Below, piece after piece: positions 1 through 15,642 of a stretch of 64,000 nucleotides of DNA. Made by a program: the position numbers and the translations under genes. The notes beneath the pieces are model-generated. The model was not told where the DNA came from, ran no database searches, and saw only the letters and a program-made list of their open reading frames with translations. The DNA comes from Hymenochaete sp. R1. Taxonomy: Eukaryota > Basidiomycota > Agaricomycetes > Hymenochaetales > Hymenochaetaceae. The DNA lies in assembly GCA_019400425.1 (NCBI GenBank), contig JAFREE010000012.1, positions 248,001 to 312,000 on the forward strand, read 5' to 3'. Within the stretch, counting starts at the first letter, position 1. Every line of letters starts with the position of its first letter.

Positions 1-301
1 CCAGGAGATCAGTGCTCCAATTCCCACTGCATGAATGAACAAGTGAAAGTGCTTTAGCTTTCGGAACCGAGAAGACTCTATCGCGGACAGCCAGCACTCA
101 CGGATCAAAGTACGCGACAGCACAGACGATGCCTACGCCCGTATGATGCTTGAGATGTCTCCCGACAGTCTTGCATACTGCCCAAGCCTGTTCCGCCTTG
201 GCTCGTAAAAGAACCGGCCGCTCGGGAGAGGCGAGAGCAGGGACGGGAGTGGCCTCAGATGGGCGGATGGGGGCAGAAAGACTATGGAGGAAGTCGGACA
301 T
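1..301 (-). CDS. NRAMP-family divalent metal (Mn/Fe) transporter, 5' end only
   Basis: This is the N-terminus of a proton-coupled divalent metal transporter of the NRAMP/SMF family, a multi-pass membrane protein; the rest lies beyond the left edge. Exon 1 runs from the ATG at 301 down to 102, an intron with GTGAGT donor and CAG acceptor covers 101-27, and exon 2 begins at 26. The join reads HTGVGIVCAVAYFD-PGNWS-TDLL. The DPGN motif of the first transmembrane helix, which supplies metal-coordinating Asp and Asn in this family, is therefore present and is split by the intron inside the Pro codon. The first 40 or so residues are a variable cytosolic leader. It is divergent from MED6. Family assignment is firm; the metal transported cannot be told from this piece. 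Confidence 0.87.
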
Positions 302-520
302 CGTTCATGGGGGAAAGAACGGGGGAGAGGGCTCGGAGGACGGGGTATAAGACAGATGAGACGAACATTGGGAAGGGAAAGGGAGGGAAGAGGGTGAGGG
401 AGCAAGACCCAAGGTTTCGGGCGTACCAGTCTATCGGGTGCTCTACTCACTCAAGACTCGCTCGCTCGCTGCTCGTCGATGATCTCCGCGCGTAACGTTA
501 GCCACTGACCACCACCACCA
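302..520. promoter_or_regulatory. shared promoter between NRAMP transporter and MED6
   Basis: A 219-base gap lies between two divergent start codons, so it must hold both 5' leaders and promoters. It is purine-rich on the + strand at 310-410 and has a CTCGCTCGCTGCTCG tract shortly before the MED6 ATG. I see no convincing TATA box. Confidence 0.6.
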
Positions 521-1908
521 ATGGACGCAGACGACCTTCATCCAATAGACGACTACAGCCATCGCTTCTTCATATGGCACGAATGGATCCAGGTAAGTTA
601 TCAGATAAATGATAATATAATTTGACTTTCAGTGTTTCTCATCTGCTACCCGTAGGCAAACGGTCCCCTGATGTCAGAGTCCCAAGCACTCGACTATTTC
701 GCCTCTTCAATGTATTATGACAAACAGAGCAACAACCAGGTCATACGAATGCAGACAATGCTCACAGGCCAACCTCTTCTCAACGAAGCTGAAGAACTCA
801 AGTGAGTGAGTGCCCCTTTCGTTTGTGTACTGTGTCCGTCTTATGTATCGTTTTTACTTGCTGTCTTCCCATGTCATGCTCTTCTACCTCCGTGTCTCCG
901 TTTTGTTCCTCGACTACTCAGGCGCTTCACCGGCATAGAGTTTGCTATCGTACACGCCCAGCCGCCCTCGTTTTTCGTCATTCACAAGCGTGAGCGTTTG
1001 TCTCCAGAAGAAGGTCTCTTCCGTCTCACGTTGCCCTCCGCCAAGTGCTCACCCACTCCCACAGTGCGACCTCTCGCCGCCTACTTCATCGTCAACAACC
1101 GCATCTACCAGTCACCAGACGTATATTCCGTTTTATCCAATCGCCTCGTGAGTGATAAGATATCCTTTCCCCGCACGATTCATATGTTAACGCTGGCTGT
1201 ATGCTCTGGGTACAGCTCACAAGTCTACATGCGCTACAAAGCTCCCTCGATATCCTCCGTACAAATAGACCCGACTACACTCCCCGGTCCGGCTTCGGTT
1301 GGCCCATAGTCGAGCCTTCAGCGCTCGAGCTAGCAGCAAAAAGAAAAGCAGCCGAAGACAACATCACCATCGACGAGAAAGGATCGACCGAGTCGTTACT
1401 CGCCGCCGCTTCTTCCTCCTTGAAACAACAACAGCCACCACCACAAAAGTCATTGATTCGAAAGGACACGACAACGGGTAGTCCCGGCGCTTCGACTCCT
1501 TCATCGAAGACAAAGGCAAAGAAGCAACAGAACCTGTTGCCCTTACTCGCGGCCATGAGCACGACTGCTGCCCATTCAAACGCAACGTTCTCGACACGCG
1601 ACTTATCCGAGGTCGTACCTCCCGCCTCGGATTCTGTTGCCATCTCTCGTGCTGCGTCCACGCCTGCACCCGTTCCTCCGCCATCATCTACGAGAGAGGA
1701 AACGCCCGGACCGTTGTCAGTGCCGCCGTCTGCAGGTCTCAAGTCGACTCCGTCCATGTCCATGGGCATGTCACAATCGCAAAGTCAGACGCAGGTTCCA
1801 CCGGATTCTAGTGGGTCTGTTGCTTCGAGGCCATCTACTTCTAGTGGGAGGAAGAAGAAGAAACGAGAGAACACAGGTTCTGGTGTTATTCCTGGGGTCC
1901 CAGTATAA
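521..1908 (+). CDS. MED6: Mediator complex subunit 6
   Basis: MED6 is a head-module subunit of Mediator, the nuclear complex that links activators to RNA polymerase II. Four exons join cleanly: 521-592, 656-801, 922-1147 and 1216-1908, giving 378 residues. The N-terminal half carries the family core: HRFFIWHEWIQ, then DYFASSMYYDKQSNNQ, then a RFTGIEF block leading to FFVIHKRER and AAYFIVNNRIYQSPDVYSVL. The second half (from about residue 170) is a Ser/Thr/Pro/Gln-rich, probably disordered tail ending in a GRKKKKRE basic cluster, as is common in fungal orthologues. The start is the first ATG and gives the conserved N-terminus at once. The assignment is secure. Confidence 0.93.
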
Positions 1909-2279
1909 TGGACTTATAAGTGTCGACGTCATGACGCACTTGCGGAAATGGTAGTCTTCATGAGCTCAGAATCTTACAGAGCTTGCGAGTGGTCGAGCAA
2001 CTGCAAGCTGGAAGACAAACGAGCTGTTGCACATACTCTCACCCGTGGCTTATTGGACGCACTAAAGCCTTTACGCAGGTGAAAGACAGTTAATACGTGC
2101 GGTCTTAACCTATATATTACCCGCTCATTCTATTCTAAAAATACCCCACCGCTTGTTTTACTACCTCGAAGCATTTACTCATATCATGTATCAGTATACC
2201 TTCACAACCTCAACCAACTCATCTCCCGTCCCAAAGCACCGGGACCCAAACTCCTGAGTCTGCTCTGAATTCCCTATAG

Positions 2280-2599
2280 GCCTCTCTTTCACCGTCTATC
2301 AACCCGATCCCACAGCTCCGGTTCAGACCCTCTTTTTCGACCACCCGTTCGATCCGCAGCCGTTCACCTTGTCGTTCAATTTCCCTTACTCTTCGGGTAC
2401 GCATCGATTCCGCTAACAAAGGGACGGAGGCACATGAAATCTGATTGCGGGTGCCCGCTGAGCCCATACATATGTAACATATTTCTCTTGGAATGTAGGC
2501 GTTTCCGCTTTTCGTCATGGGTCCGGCTATGGGCTTGATAAGTTCGGGATAACGAAAGGCGAGGGGTTTGTTGATAGGGTTGAAGATCTAGTAGTGTAG
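2280..2599 (+). CDS. unassigned two-exon coding fragment
   Basis: Two pieces share one frame across a canonical intron. Exon A, 2280-2396, encodes a run beginning LSFTVYQPDPTAPVQTLFF. A GTACGC...TGTAG intron covers 2397-2498. Exon B, 2499-2599, continues GVSAFRHGSGYGLDKFG and stops at TAG. The residue mix looks protein-like and the acceptor CTATAG before exon A is good. I could not find an in-phase first exon with ATG, so this is either the 3' end of a gene with a cryptic first exon or a remnant. I recognise no family. It lies between the 3' ends of MED6 and the AP-3 sigma gene. Confidence 0.35.
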
Positions 2600-2803
2600 A
2601 CAAGTTACCTTCGGCCGTAGAAAAGACATTGCACATTTTGGTATGTCGTTGGACAAAAGCCAGATCTCTCAAGTCTCCCTCCCAAATGAAAGGGACGGAC
2701 TTTTGGTCCGATGATATGCCGTTGGTACTCCGATGAATTAAAAAAGCCAAGTAAACATTTCATATTACTGGGCACTGAACAGTGGACAGTGGGACACAAG
2801 ACG

Positions 2804-3897
2804 TCACCGCGTCCCAACGCCCGTCAGCCGATTCGTCAGCCACCCTAGCGGCGTCTGCAGCGTCGAACTTCGCGAGCCCGGTCCGGAACCCAACGCAAGT
2901 GGATTAGCAGACTGGAAAGATTGTTTGCGAGCCTTCGAGGCTGCTCGAACTATTCGGTAGGTGCGGGAAATGGGAAGAGAGCAATTATGAGTTAGCTTGC
3001 GGTTAAATGACTGATGCTTCGCGAACAATGAGAACGGAGATGAAGATACGAGGATGTCGGAGAAGAAAAGAGGCGTAATGTACGTGTGGTACGTGTATCG
3101 GGGTTAGGTGAATGAATCGTGGAACTGGGCCGCCAAGATACACAAACGATGCACGACGAAGAATGATTGATTGGAGTTGGTCGGACGAGTCCGAATGAAA
3201 GGAAGGGGCTCACCTGCTTCATCGATTTCATCCACGTTGGTCTCCAACACCAGTCCTCCCTGAATCACTTCTGCAAGGATATGATGGACCTGATAAACCC
3301 AAATCCGTGGGTCAGCGAACCATAGCATAGGCAGGGCGCTAGACGAGACGAGAAGATAACGTACGTCGTCGAAGTAGAAGACCAGATCGAGTTCGCAAAC
3401 ATTCTCAAACGCCCTATCTAGCGATTCCACAAAGACCTGGCAGTACGTTCCATTTCGTGAGCCATCAGACTAACGGCGTTTATCCGACAACCTATCCATA
3501 CCTGAATTAAGTCCAAGATCCCCAACTCGCTCTCACTCGAGTCCACCACGAACACGAAATACAATGTCGCATAGCACCGATACACCACCCGTACCTCCTC
3601 ACCTATACGCTCGTCCAAGAGGGGCTTAAGTTCCGGTGCATCAAGGAAGTTACAGAGCGACGTAGGGCGAGATGAGATGAGAGAGAATATCTTGGTGATA
3701 AGATGTTGAGGGTCGTGTGCGACAGTGCCCGACGATGTGGAGGCAGAATTGGAATCGATGCGGGAACGAAGGGGCGTATAGAATTTGGTCAGACGTGGAA
3801 GGCCGGAGGTGTTGACTGTGGAAGAAAATATTTATCATAAGAGATTGTTTTACGAAAGGGAGCAAAAGAACAAACATATTAGAACTGCATGGATCAT
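2804..3897 (-). CDS. APS3: AP-3 adaptor complex small subunit (sigma-3 adaptin)
   Basis: This is the small chain of the AP-3 adaptor, which sorts cargo from Golgi/endosome to the vacuole. Five exons join in phase: 3897-3876, 3815-3502, 3436-3365, 3289-3214 and 2949-2804 (209 residues). The protein opens MIHAVLIFNTSGLPRLTKFY and contains the longin-type core CYATLYFVFVVDSSESELG, followed by VFVESLDRAFENVCELDLVF and HHILAEVIQGGLVLETN, all diagnostic of sigma adaptins; the ESELGILDLIQ stretch points to AP-3. The last about 50 residues are a Ser/Gly-rich tail longer than in animals, as in other fungi. The 8-codon first exon fixes the start. Confidence 0.93.
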
Positions 3898-4339
3898 GGT
3901 AGTTAGAAGTTGAGGTACATGACGCGTAAATGGTGAACTTCAACTTGAGCTTGTCCATAACGGTCAACTTGAAGCTTGAAGTACTTCCTACTTAGTATCC
4001 AGCCTTTCCACATCACCTAGCGTGAGTGCGCTGTGATTAAAGGAGAATCCTCCATTCCAACCCCGACTATCAACACCAGCTGAAATCGGCGCAATTATCA
4101 CTAATCGAAGAACGTGCTTGCATTCAAGGTCAATATTCGATAGATACGGTTTATGCAGGATATAGATATAAATATTTGTATTTGTGAGAGTAAAAAGTAT
4201 GAATAGAGAAAAGAGCGCTGGGTGGTGATTGAGCCCAAACGGAGATTCGGACGAGCGTCAAGTACCTTCGTAGTAGTAGATGGCGTAATATTACATTATC
4301 TGTGAGGTGCGTGTACATCCATATGATTGTACGTACCGC
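3898..4339. other. gene-free spacer
   Basis: A 442-base gap separates the start of the AP-3 sigma gene from the 3' end of the first F-box gene. It should hold the promoter of the former and the 3' UTR of the latter. It is AT-richer than its flanks around 4140-4200. I see no RNA gene or repeat in it. Confidence 0.5.
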
Positions 4340-6181
4340 TCAACGAGCTCCAGAAAATCGTTTGAAAACCCGTTCTTTCGCTTTGAGTGCCCAAGAAGCC
4401 ATGTCCCTTGCATCGCGTCCCGTCTTTCTTTCTCCGCATCCATAGGTCCCTTCCGATTTATTCTGCCCGTCATGAACGTCGGCGATGGGGTCCACTCCAC
4501 CACAAGAGTCAACAGGTCGTTTGCCTGTGTCATCACTGAGTGCGGGTTCATATAGAAGCTAGATTATCAAGGAAGGTCATTACAAGGTAATCCGGGCTTG
4601 CCAGTGGTATGCATACGTACATTACGCCGCTCAATTTGACCTCGTTTGTGAGACTGACGTCGACAATCCCAGCCACACCTTCAGGTCGAAATATAATAAG
4701 TGCATGTGCGACTTGAAGCAAGGCAGATCATACCCAACGGTGTTCTTGAAATCGTATCCCTCTGTCGGGAGTAGATATGTATATGAATTAACCGTCCTTT
4801 CCTATAACCTTATGAAGGTACTTACTCTTCGCGAGCTTCCTTATCAACCACGAATATGCCCTTTCACCTACAAACCGATCCAAACACGTCTGACAATAGT
4901 TCTCGCAGACCTTCCATTCGATATCTGGGTCATTTTCATCGTCAAGGCCCGCGAACATGTCGCTAATCACGTTTGCCAAGGTGCCTCGAGATTTGTCATA
5001 AAGGTTATCCCATAGTAAATCGAGGAAACAATCATTTTTTCGGATATGGTCTGGGAGAAAGGTTTCATTAATAGGTAGATGCACCGGTAGGAAGCAATCC
5101 CAATCTTCCAGAAGACAGCCAGTCAGAGCATATAAATCAATTTGCGACGCACGTACTGCAAGGCCCAAAGAATTGCACTCCTTTGTCACTCATACCACAC
5201 CTTTCACATTCTTGTACGGCTTCTACGCGGTATTCATCGCAGATGGCCTTTCTGTCAAATGCCTCGTTGAAAGTTCTTTCCGCTCCATGATCGTAGAATA
5301 CGAAAGATAGTTGACATTGGATGTTGTTAGCAAATGGGTTTGAACCACCCGAAGACCACCGCATTTCTCTCGCAGGTGCACAGAACTCGACCAGAATGCT
5401 TTCAGGATCATGAGTGACCGTGGTAGGAAACTTGCGACTAGCTGAGCATTTGTTTAGCCAATGATCCAAAAAGTAACAATCGGGTGGGTTCCGTAGCAAC
5501 TCACTGATAGCCATTCGATATAGCTGAGAGAGGAACTCATTGACTTCAACCAATTCCATGATATGTTTGATTTCAGATTCGGTAATGAAATTCATAATGT
5601 AATCATTTGCACCAGGATTTTGACGCAATCGGTCGGTTGGGAGGACTGAATATAGAACAAACATGATCCAGTAATGATACAACGCTCGGTGAAAACGAAG
5701 GCTTTCATCGTCGTTAAGCACAGCCTTGGCAGTCCTGTCCTTGTATCTAGTTTGCATACACAAGTTCTAGGTAAGCTTCAAAAAGCGGGTTATACGAGAA
5801 GTCAAACGGGACGGACTGTATTCCAAAGATGACCTCCAACCTTCGCGCAACACTGGTGACCCGTGCCAAATCCTGCATCTCTGACGCACTAACTTCAGGT
5901 CTCCGGCAAACCGAATAAAGTCCCCCTTCGTGAAGCTTATTCACAACAGTGTCTAAGCTCTCCACTTTCAACCAATGCTGAGCCCGAACTAATGCAAGCG
6001 CAGTCGATAGCGATGGCCCGGTCTCGTTCAGAGCAACGGCACGTCGTATCGACGTTTTCTCTGTCTCAAAGGCATCCCAGAAGCTCCTACACGTTAATAC
6101 TGTGTTTTGAAGTGTAGCGCAATCCGGTAACCAGTACAGAAATAAAACAAAGATGTCGAAAGGGATATTTGGGAGGGGCAT
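4340..6181 (-). CDS. F-box-like protein, paralogue A
   Basis: F-box proteins recruit substrates to SCF ubiquitin ligases through Skp1. The N-terminus (MPLPNIPFDIFVLFLYWLPD...LTCRSFWDAFE) is a degenerate F-box. It is followed by a long alpha-rich region and a C-terminal Cys/His region: QECERCG, then YCQTCLDRFVGERAYSWL, then WDCRRQSHKRGQIERRN. I rebuilt the last exons by alignment to the neighbouring paralogue: an exon reading KGYDFKNTVG, a short exon CGWDCRRQSHKRGQ, and a final exon opening LLYEPALSDDTGK and ending at TGA 4340-4342. Seven or so short introns are implied. Compared with paralogue B it has lost two His and one Cys of the tail, so the C-terminal metal site may not form. Same strand and same architecture as the next gene imply tandem duplication. 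Substrates are unknown. Confidence 0.75.
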
Positions 6182-6754
6182 GGTGACTATGAGGGCGTTC
6201 GTGAAGATGGACCGGCCAGTATATCCCCTTATGTAGTATGAAGGCCCGTGGCATTTCGGGAGCAGGCGCTGAGACTTTTGTCGCCATCATTGACTTTAGA
6301 AACCAATTGATTTGAAATCGAGTGAAGGTGGGGCAGAGATCATGATCGTTGAAGGATACCAGTGAGAGTCGGCGGCTGATGCAACGGAGACTGTTGATGT
6401 TGACGCGGGTGGCTAAAGTCAACTGTAGTTACAGTCGTACCAGTAGTCTGTCCGGGTTTGTTGCTCTGAAAAATTCTATGACTGCCTATTTTCTTTATTG
6501 AGCCTCTTCAAATCGCTCAGTGAGTATCGTTCCGCGTATTCCTCAGCATCACGAAAAACATTCGTAAAAGCTGATATAAAAAAAGTGTTAACAAACTCGT
6601 AGAGTTGTTCAATATCAAATGCTCTCCTGTTCTTAGCATTTGTTTATCATCATGATATCGTTACACACATAGATAGATAGAAGTACATGGCTCAATCAAT
6701 AATAACGCATTAAATATATGTTGTATTCAGTACAAAATGCTTGCATATGAAGAA
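6182..6754. other. spacer between the two F-box paralogues
   Basis: About 570 bases hold the promoter of paralogue A and the 3' UTR of paralogue B. It is AT-rich at 6580-6740 and has a short GATA-type run (GATAGATAGA near 6671). No coding signal was found. Confidence 0.5.
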
Positions 6755-8589
6755 TTATTGAGTTTCTGGGGTGACATCCGAGTTGTACACGCTTGACTCG
6801 TCCTCTACATCTACGCCATAGTCCCAAAACTCATTTCCTCCTTCGGGTTGTCCTAAATCACTGAACGCATGGTCTAGGCCACCAAGAGCCAGCATCTCGC
6901 CGAATGCACCAGTAGACTGTGTACCAGTATTGTCGCGCGAAGTGGGTTCACACATGTGCTAGAAAAACTTGAGCTTTCGTTCACTTGCAGAATAAGCATG
7001 CAAGTGACCATACATTCAGTTTCTCGGCGTGAGATCGTTTATGTATTTGAGTGCGGCAATTCCAACCATACCTTGAGTTGGGGTGAGTTAAATGTCGCAA
7101 GCAAGGCATATACTGTTGAACTTACCAACAATTGTCCCCAAAGTTATAATTATCTGCGCAAAATAGTCAGCCTAAAATCCCGCGACATAATAATGGCAGC
7201 AGATTCACCCTTAACCAGTTTCGCCACTAGCCACGAGTAAGCTCTCTCACCCACAAAGCGATCCAAGCACGCAAGGCAGTAAAACTTATCAGACCTCCAT
7301 TCGGAATCTGGATCATTTCCGTCATTGAGGCTCGCGAACATGTCACTGATTATATTTGTCATGTTACAATTCTGATCGTTGCGGAGGGTATGCCGCAGTA
7401 GGGTGGTAAAATGTTGATTATTTCGTAAGAAGCCCGGCAGGAAGCTCAGATTCAGAGGCGAACGGACGGGACGGAACCAGTCCCAGTCTTTTTTCCGAAG
7501 TTAATGGGAGAAGGGAAATCAAATGTCATTATACGCCAGTACTTACTATTTGTTCCATATAACTGTTCCCCTTCGACACTCCCACCGCATTTCTGACATT
7601 CTTGGATATCCTCTATCCTATATTTGTCGCAAATGGCCTTGCTATTGAAGCTGTCCTTAAACGTCTTCTCCGCCTTGTGATTCTCGAACGCGACGAGCAG
7701 CGCACTTTGGATGGGATAGAAATACAGGGATGAAGAGAACGAGAAGGCATTTCGAAGGAAATCGGGGTGTGCATAAAACGCGTGCAGGAGAGAGTCGGGT
7801 TGATACGCAAAAATAGTCGAGTTAGGTCGGCCGTCTGTTCATCGTTTCAGTCCAAATAATTCAAACTAAAGAGCTCAAACAGTTACATACCAGAAAAAAC
7901 GCGATAGATCTCCGCCAGAAAGTGATGGACCTCGATGTATTCCATGAGTTCTTTGATATCCAGGTCGTTGATGAATTTGACAGGATTTAAGCTGTTTTCA
8001 AACGTATTTGTATTTGGTTCCTGCGCTCCACCACTTGGCTTAACCGAGGCCAGAGTGGCTACAATCCAACCACGATAGATCGCCCGGTGCAATCTGAGGC
8101 TCTCTGCGTCGTTTAGAGAAGTTGTAACGGCTTTTCTGTCTTTATGTCTGATACCCATGGGCGTTTCAATGCAAGTAAGTTCAGAGAGGTATAAATACGA
8201 TACATATTGAACCATAAGACGAACCTGATACCGAAAATAATCTCCAGTCTCCTCGCGACACTTGAAACCCGAACCAGACCCTTCATCTCCAACGAACTTA
8301 CTTCAGATTTCCAACACGCTGAACCAGGATCATTTTCATGGATGTTCTTTACCACGGTAATCAAGCTCTCCGTCTCCAGCCAGTTCTGTACGCGTACCAA
8401 GGCAAGTGCGAAAGGCAACGAAGGTCCAGTCTCGTTCAGAGCAACGGCACGTCGTATCGACAGTTTCCTTGTCTCAAATGCTTGCTTGAGACTCCTGCAC
8501 GCTAAGACGGCACTCTGAAGTGCATAGTAGTCGGGTAGCCAAGTTAGCAATCGATCGCAGACGTCGAGAGGGAGGGCTGAGAGGTGCAT
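6755..8589 (-). CDS. F-box-like protein, paralogue B
   Basis: This is a tandem relative of the gene at 4340-6181. The N-terminus MHLSALPLDVCDRLLTWLPD and the shared block RRAVALNETGPSL with FALALVRVQNWLE show common descent. Middle exons give DRKAVTTSLNDAESLRLHRA and SKAICDKYRIEDIQECQKCG, then YCLACLDRFVGERAYSWL. Two short exons read DNYNFGDNCW and YGWNCRTQIHKRSHAEKLN, and the last exon opens HMCEPTSRDNTG and ends in an acidic tail (DYGVDVEDESS). The Cys/His tail (CxxC, CxxC, then C, H, H, H and C) looks like an intact zinc-binding module, unlike paralogue A. It probably acts as a substrate receptor of an SCF-type ligase; this is inferred from the F-box only. Confidence 0.77.
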
Positions 8590-8843
8590 GATGGTGTGAA
8601 ATGAGGTTGTGGTAGGTTGGTGCGACTTATTTATGCATGCATAGGAGCGTCGGTCCCGAAGAGCGGAAGGCGCTCAACTTGAAATTAATTTAAATTCTCA
8701 CGCATCGGTCGTGCCGTGCTTCACTTCGCGTTTATTTGACTCGTTCTGAGTTCAGAATCAGTTGCTCACGAGTTGCCCATGAAAAGAAAATTAAACGACG
8801 AGAGTAGCTGTATAGGAGTAACATGTCTATACAACTAGTTCGT

Positions 8844-11980
<3,137 letters not shown>

Positions 11981-12199
11981 ACTATTAGTCTGCCCTTCTT
12001 TTTTTTGAAAAGACAAGGAATATAAGAGTCGAATTCAAGTCTGAAGATGAGTTGAGCAGAGAGGGCTCGGACGATTATTGGCGCGCATCGTCTGGGAGGA
12101 ATGCGCAGATCAGTAATGTCGATCTCTATGTACCAAAATCCCAAAGGGTCCTCGGTTTCGAGCCTGGTGCCGTCATCTCTCTTGCCTTCATTCACGAGC
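11981..12199. promoter_or_regulatory. shared promoter of the ECD-type gene and V-ATPase subunit F
   Basis: A 219-base gap between divergent start codons. It contains ATTGGCGCGC at about 12,077, an inverted CCAAT box fused to a GCGC core. The sequence ATTGGCGC recurs in the shared promoter at 32,700-32,854. A T/A-rich tract (about 11,995-12,015) lies next to the ECD start. Confidence 0.55.
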
Positions 12200-12901
12200 A
12201 TGGCATCTGGCGGGCCACCACAGGAGCGTAACCTGCTTGCTATCATAGGTGATGAGGTGCGTCCAAAGGCTTCCTATGAGTCTACCCGACAGCTGATATG
12301 ATCGTCGTGATTTCTTGGAATGCAACACAACTTCGACTATGTGGCGTCTGGTCTGGCCATGCTCTGTACCCCTTGTTCTCCAACTCTGCACCCCGATTTC
12401 TCTCGCGATTCTAGGATAGTGTAACGGGTCACTTGCTTGCTGGTATAGGCCACGTCAACGAGCAGCAAAAATCCAACTTCTTTGTCGTGAGCAATAGTGC
12501 GTAAACCTCCTCTCCCTATATTCCTCGTACTTTTAGATGATTAATGCTTACACTTCACTTCCAGAGACGCAAGTATCAGCGATCGAAGCTGTTTTTGAGG
12601 AGTTTACGGAACGTAGAGACATTGCGATTCTTCTCATTAATCAACACGTATGCTTCACTTTTCATTGGACATCGACGAATAAACCCCTGATTTTGGGTCT
12701 TCCTTAACTAGGTTGCAGAGAAGATCAGGCCAACGGTCGATAAGTACGACAGAGCTTTCCCCTCACTGCTTGAGATTCCTTCCAAAGATCATCCATACGG
12801 TACGTTGCCGCTTTAATTAATGACTATCTAACTCATTGGATGCTGTAGATCCAAGCAAGGACTCCATCCTCAACAAGGTGAATAGGCTCTTCGGCGATTG
12901 A
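12200..12901 (+). CDS. VMA7: V-type proton ATPase subunit F
   Basis: Subunit F sits on the central rotor of the cytosolic V1 sector of the vacuolar proton pump. Five exons join in phase: 12200-12256, 12415-12496, 12565-12647, 12712-12799 and 12849-12901 (120 residues, normal for the family). The protein reads [26 protein letters not shown], then [21 protein letters not shown], then [19 protein letters not shown] and [20 protein letters not shown], which are the signature segments of subunit F. No ORF longer than about 66 codons reveals it, because all exons are short. The partner subunit C gene is at 39,388-41,006. Confidence 0.95.
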
Positions 12902-13362
12902 TGTTCCTCACGGACAAGCATTTTGTACCATCGTTCGGTGCCGGTACAATATCGACTTCAGCTTCAAATTCTTTTCTGTACAGTACATCAAGCCTATTTA
13001 TATCAGATTATTCCTTAGTCAGGAATCCTGGTTTCGGAGAGAGGAAGTAGTTCGGGTTGGATTCACCAAGACGAATCCATCTCTATTTCCATATCCATTC
13101 TTGTATTCAATTGGGTCGGAGTTGGGGTGGCCTGTTGTACATGATATAGCCACAAGTGAAAGAAGCGTCGACGTGCAACGGAAGAATGTGAACGCTTGTG
13201 TACAAACAAACAAAAAAGATTGTAGGGGGAGTTTGAAGCAGGAAAGAAAGCATTGCGACTGCATTAGGATGGTATTAGTTTACGATGCCAGCGGCTTTCC
13301 TTGTCGTTTGCATAACATTCGGGATGGTCGTTGTGGGATGTACAATTTGCTGGACAACTCTA

Positions 13363-14781
13363 TCACCACTGAATGACGGCTACGTTATCCGGCACTCCGG
13401 GCGCTCGTTCCACAAAGACACGATTGGGGTAATGGACGCGAGTGTCTTTCGAGAGTTATAATTAGTTCTAGCTGATAACTCGTCATAATAAGGACAGAAG
13501 GCGTACTTGGCATGTCAACGATGATATATTTCCAGACGAAGTTACCGTCGTCGTTCTTTCATGTTCATGAGCATGACGACAAGGAGAAGAATATGAGTAA
13601 AAATAAAAGACATACTTTCACCAAATCACAATGCACTTCGCCTTCTTCAAACGTTTCCAACCCTGATGCAGAAGCTTTCGAGCTCGAGCCTATCCCAACA
13701 CCTTTTCCTAAGCCCGAAAACAAGCCTGTCACAACAGACCACATCCCGCTACCTTCGGCCGGTCCTCGTCCGATTTGGGTGTCTCGATGACCTAACGATG
13801 TTTCCGAGGCATGCCCATTGGCTACATCAAGCGCGTACTTTGATGCAGCAGATTTTGAGCCCGATTCCCCAGTCAGATACAGGAATAAATTTCTCGACCT
13901 GTCCTCGAGTGCGTGCGCCGTCTGCCTCGCCCATCCCTCTACCTCGTCCCACGACCACGCGTTGTCCGTGATCCGCCTTATAAAGCGCTGTAAAGGCCCA
14001 TCCTCTGCAAACGCACCAGCCGGGTTAGAAGCCGGCGACGCATGGACGTAGAAGCTCAACAACAAATGTTCCCTCCCGGTCGAGTCTTGGAAAAGTTGCG
14101 ACGAAACGTGTCGGTTACGGTGACGAGGGCGTTTGGACGTTGGAGGGTTGTTGTGGAAGGTCAGGGAGCCAGGGAGGTGTTCGCGGACTCGGGCGGATTG
14201 GGTGATGCGCGTGCAGGCTTCGTTGTAAAGGACCGTGGGTGAGTTGCGGGCGAAGAGTTCGGAGAGGAGGGCGTAGGCTAGGAGGGCTGTAAAGGATGCG
14301 CCGAGGGCGATGACGGTGAAGTTGGTCGTTCTTGTCGCAGAGCGCTGGACTATTGCGAAGAGAAAAGTTCCAACTCGGTCGTCAAAATTTCGTGTGTAAT
14401 CGCTCCGGGGGCATGACACGCACCTTTTCCCTTCGTGGAGAGCTCACTCCATTTCTTTGGCACCGGTCCGGATTGCTGGACCATACCCAGCGTGAATGGA
14501 CCAGCCGTATCGCTCTGGACATTCCTAGATGTTTTCTGACGTTGGTCAAGAGCTTGCGAGAGCAAAGAAGACGTTTGTTTATCGCGGTGCGTTGCACGGA
14601 CACGAGTGCTTGCGCTAAACTGACGAACAGAGGACCACAGCGAGCTCCTGGAGGAGCATGGCTTCAGACGCAAACGAGATGAACGAGAGCGAATGGAGGA
14701 GATTTCGTGCAAATTTGCTGGTCGTAGAATGGACAGTAATTTGCCGCTTTCGCAGCCGGGAAGAGAATGGAGACCCCGCAT
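13363..14781 (-). CDS. TIM21: mitochondrial import inner membrane translocase subunit TIM21
   Basis: TIM21 is a single-pass inner-membrane protein that links the TOM and TIM23 translocases. Four exons fit in phase: 14781-14424, 14349-13616, 13555-13507 and 13445-13363 (407 residues). The N-terminus is a long Arg/Ser-rich, acid-poor mitochondrial presequence. Then comes KKWSELSTKGKV-QRSATRT, the transmembrane helix NFTVIALGASFTALLAYALL and the family motif SELFARNSPTVLYNEAC. The intermembrane-space domain follows, ending NDDGNFVWKYIIVDMP and YPNRVFVERAP. The 3' exons are 49 and 83 bases and were found only by splice logic. It is longer than yeast Tim21 because of a linker of about 60 residues before the last two exons. 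Confidence 0.92.
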
Positions 14782-15051
14782 GGCTGGCTGGTCGAAATCT
14801 GAAATCAAGATGAAAACGCGGGTGATTTGGCTGGGATTCGCGCGTGATTACGCAATACTTCGGCTCAAACAGACACTGCCGCTCACTGGACTCACAGCGA
14901 AGACTCATTCAGGATTGTATATGGTATTTAGGTTATATATTCCAATCATAATGCATAATTACTGCTAGTGATACATAAGCTATTCGAAGCAGAGCCATGT
15001 TTTGTAAAGGTTGCATCCAAAAAGCGGAAGAAAACCTCGGGATAGAGACGA

Positions 15052-15642
<591 letters not shown>

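Noticed and set aside
4291..4551. Separate small gene, or a longer frame ending at 4291
   Set aside because: Alignment with paralogue B shows that the real last F-box exon uses another frame (LLYEPALSDDTGK) and stops at 4340.
4631..4800. Earlier end for F-box paralogue A at a TGA near 4631
   Set aside because: Reading through the short intron in this exon restores the CGWDCRRQSHKRG block that matches paralogue B, so the TGA is out of frame.
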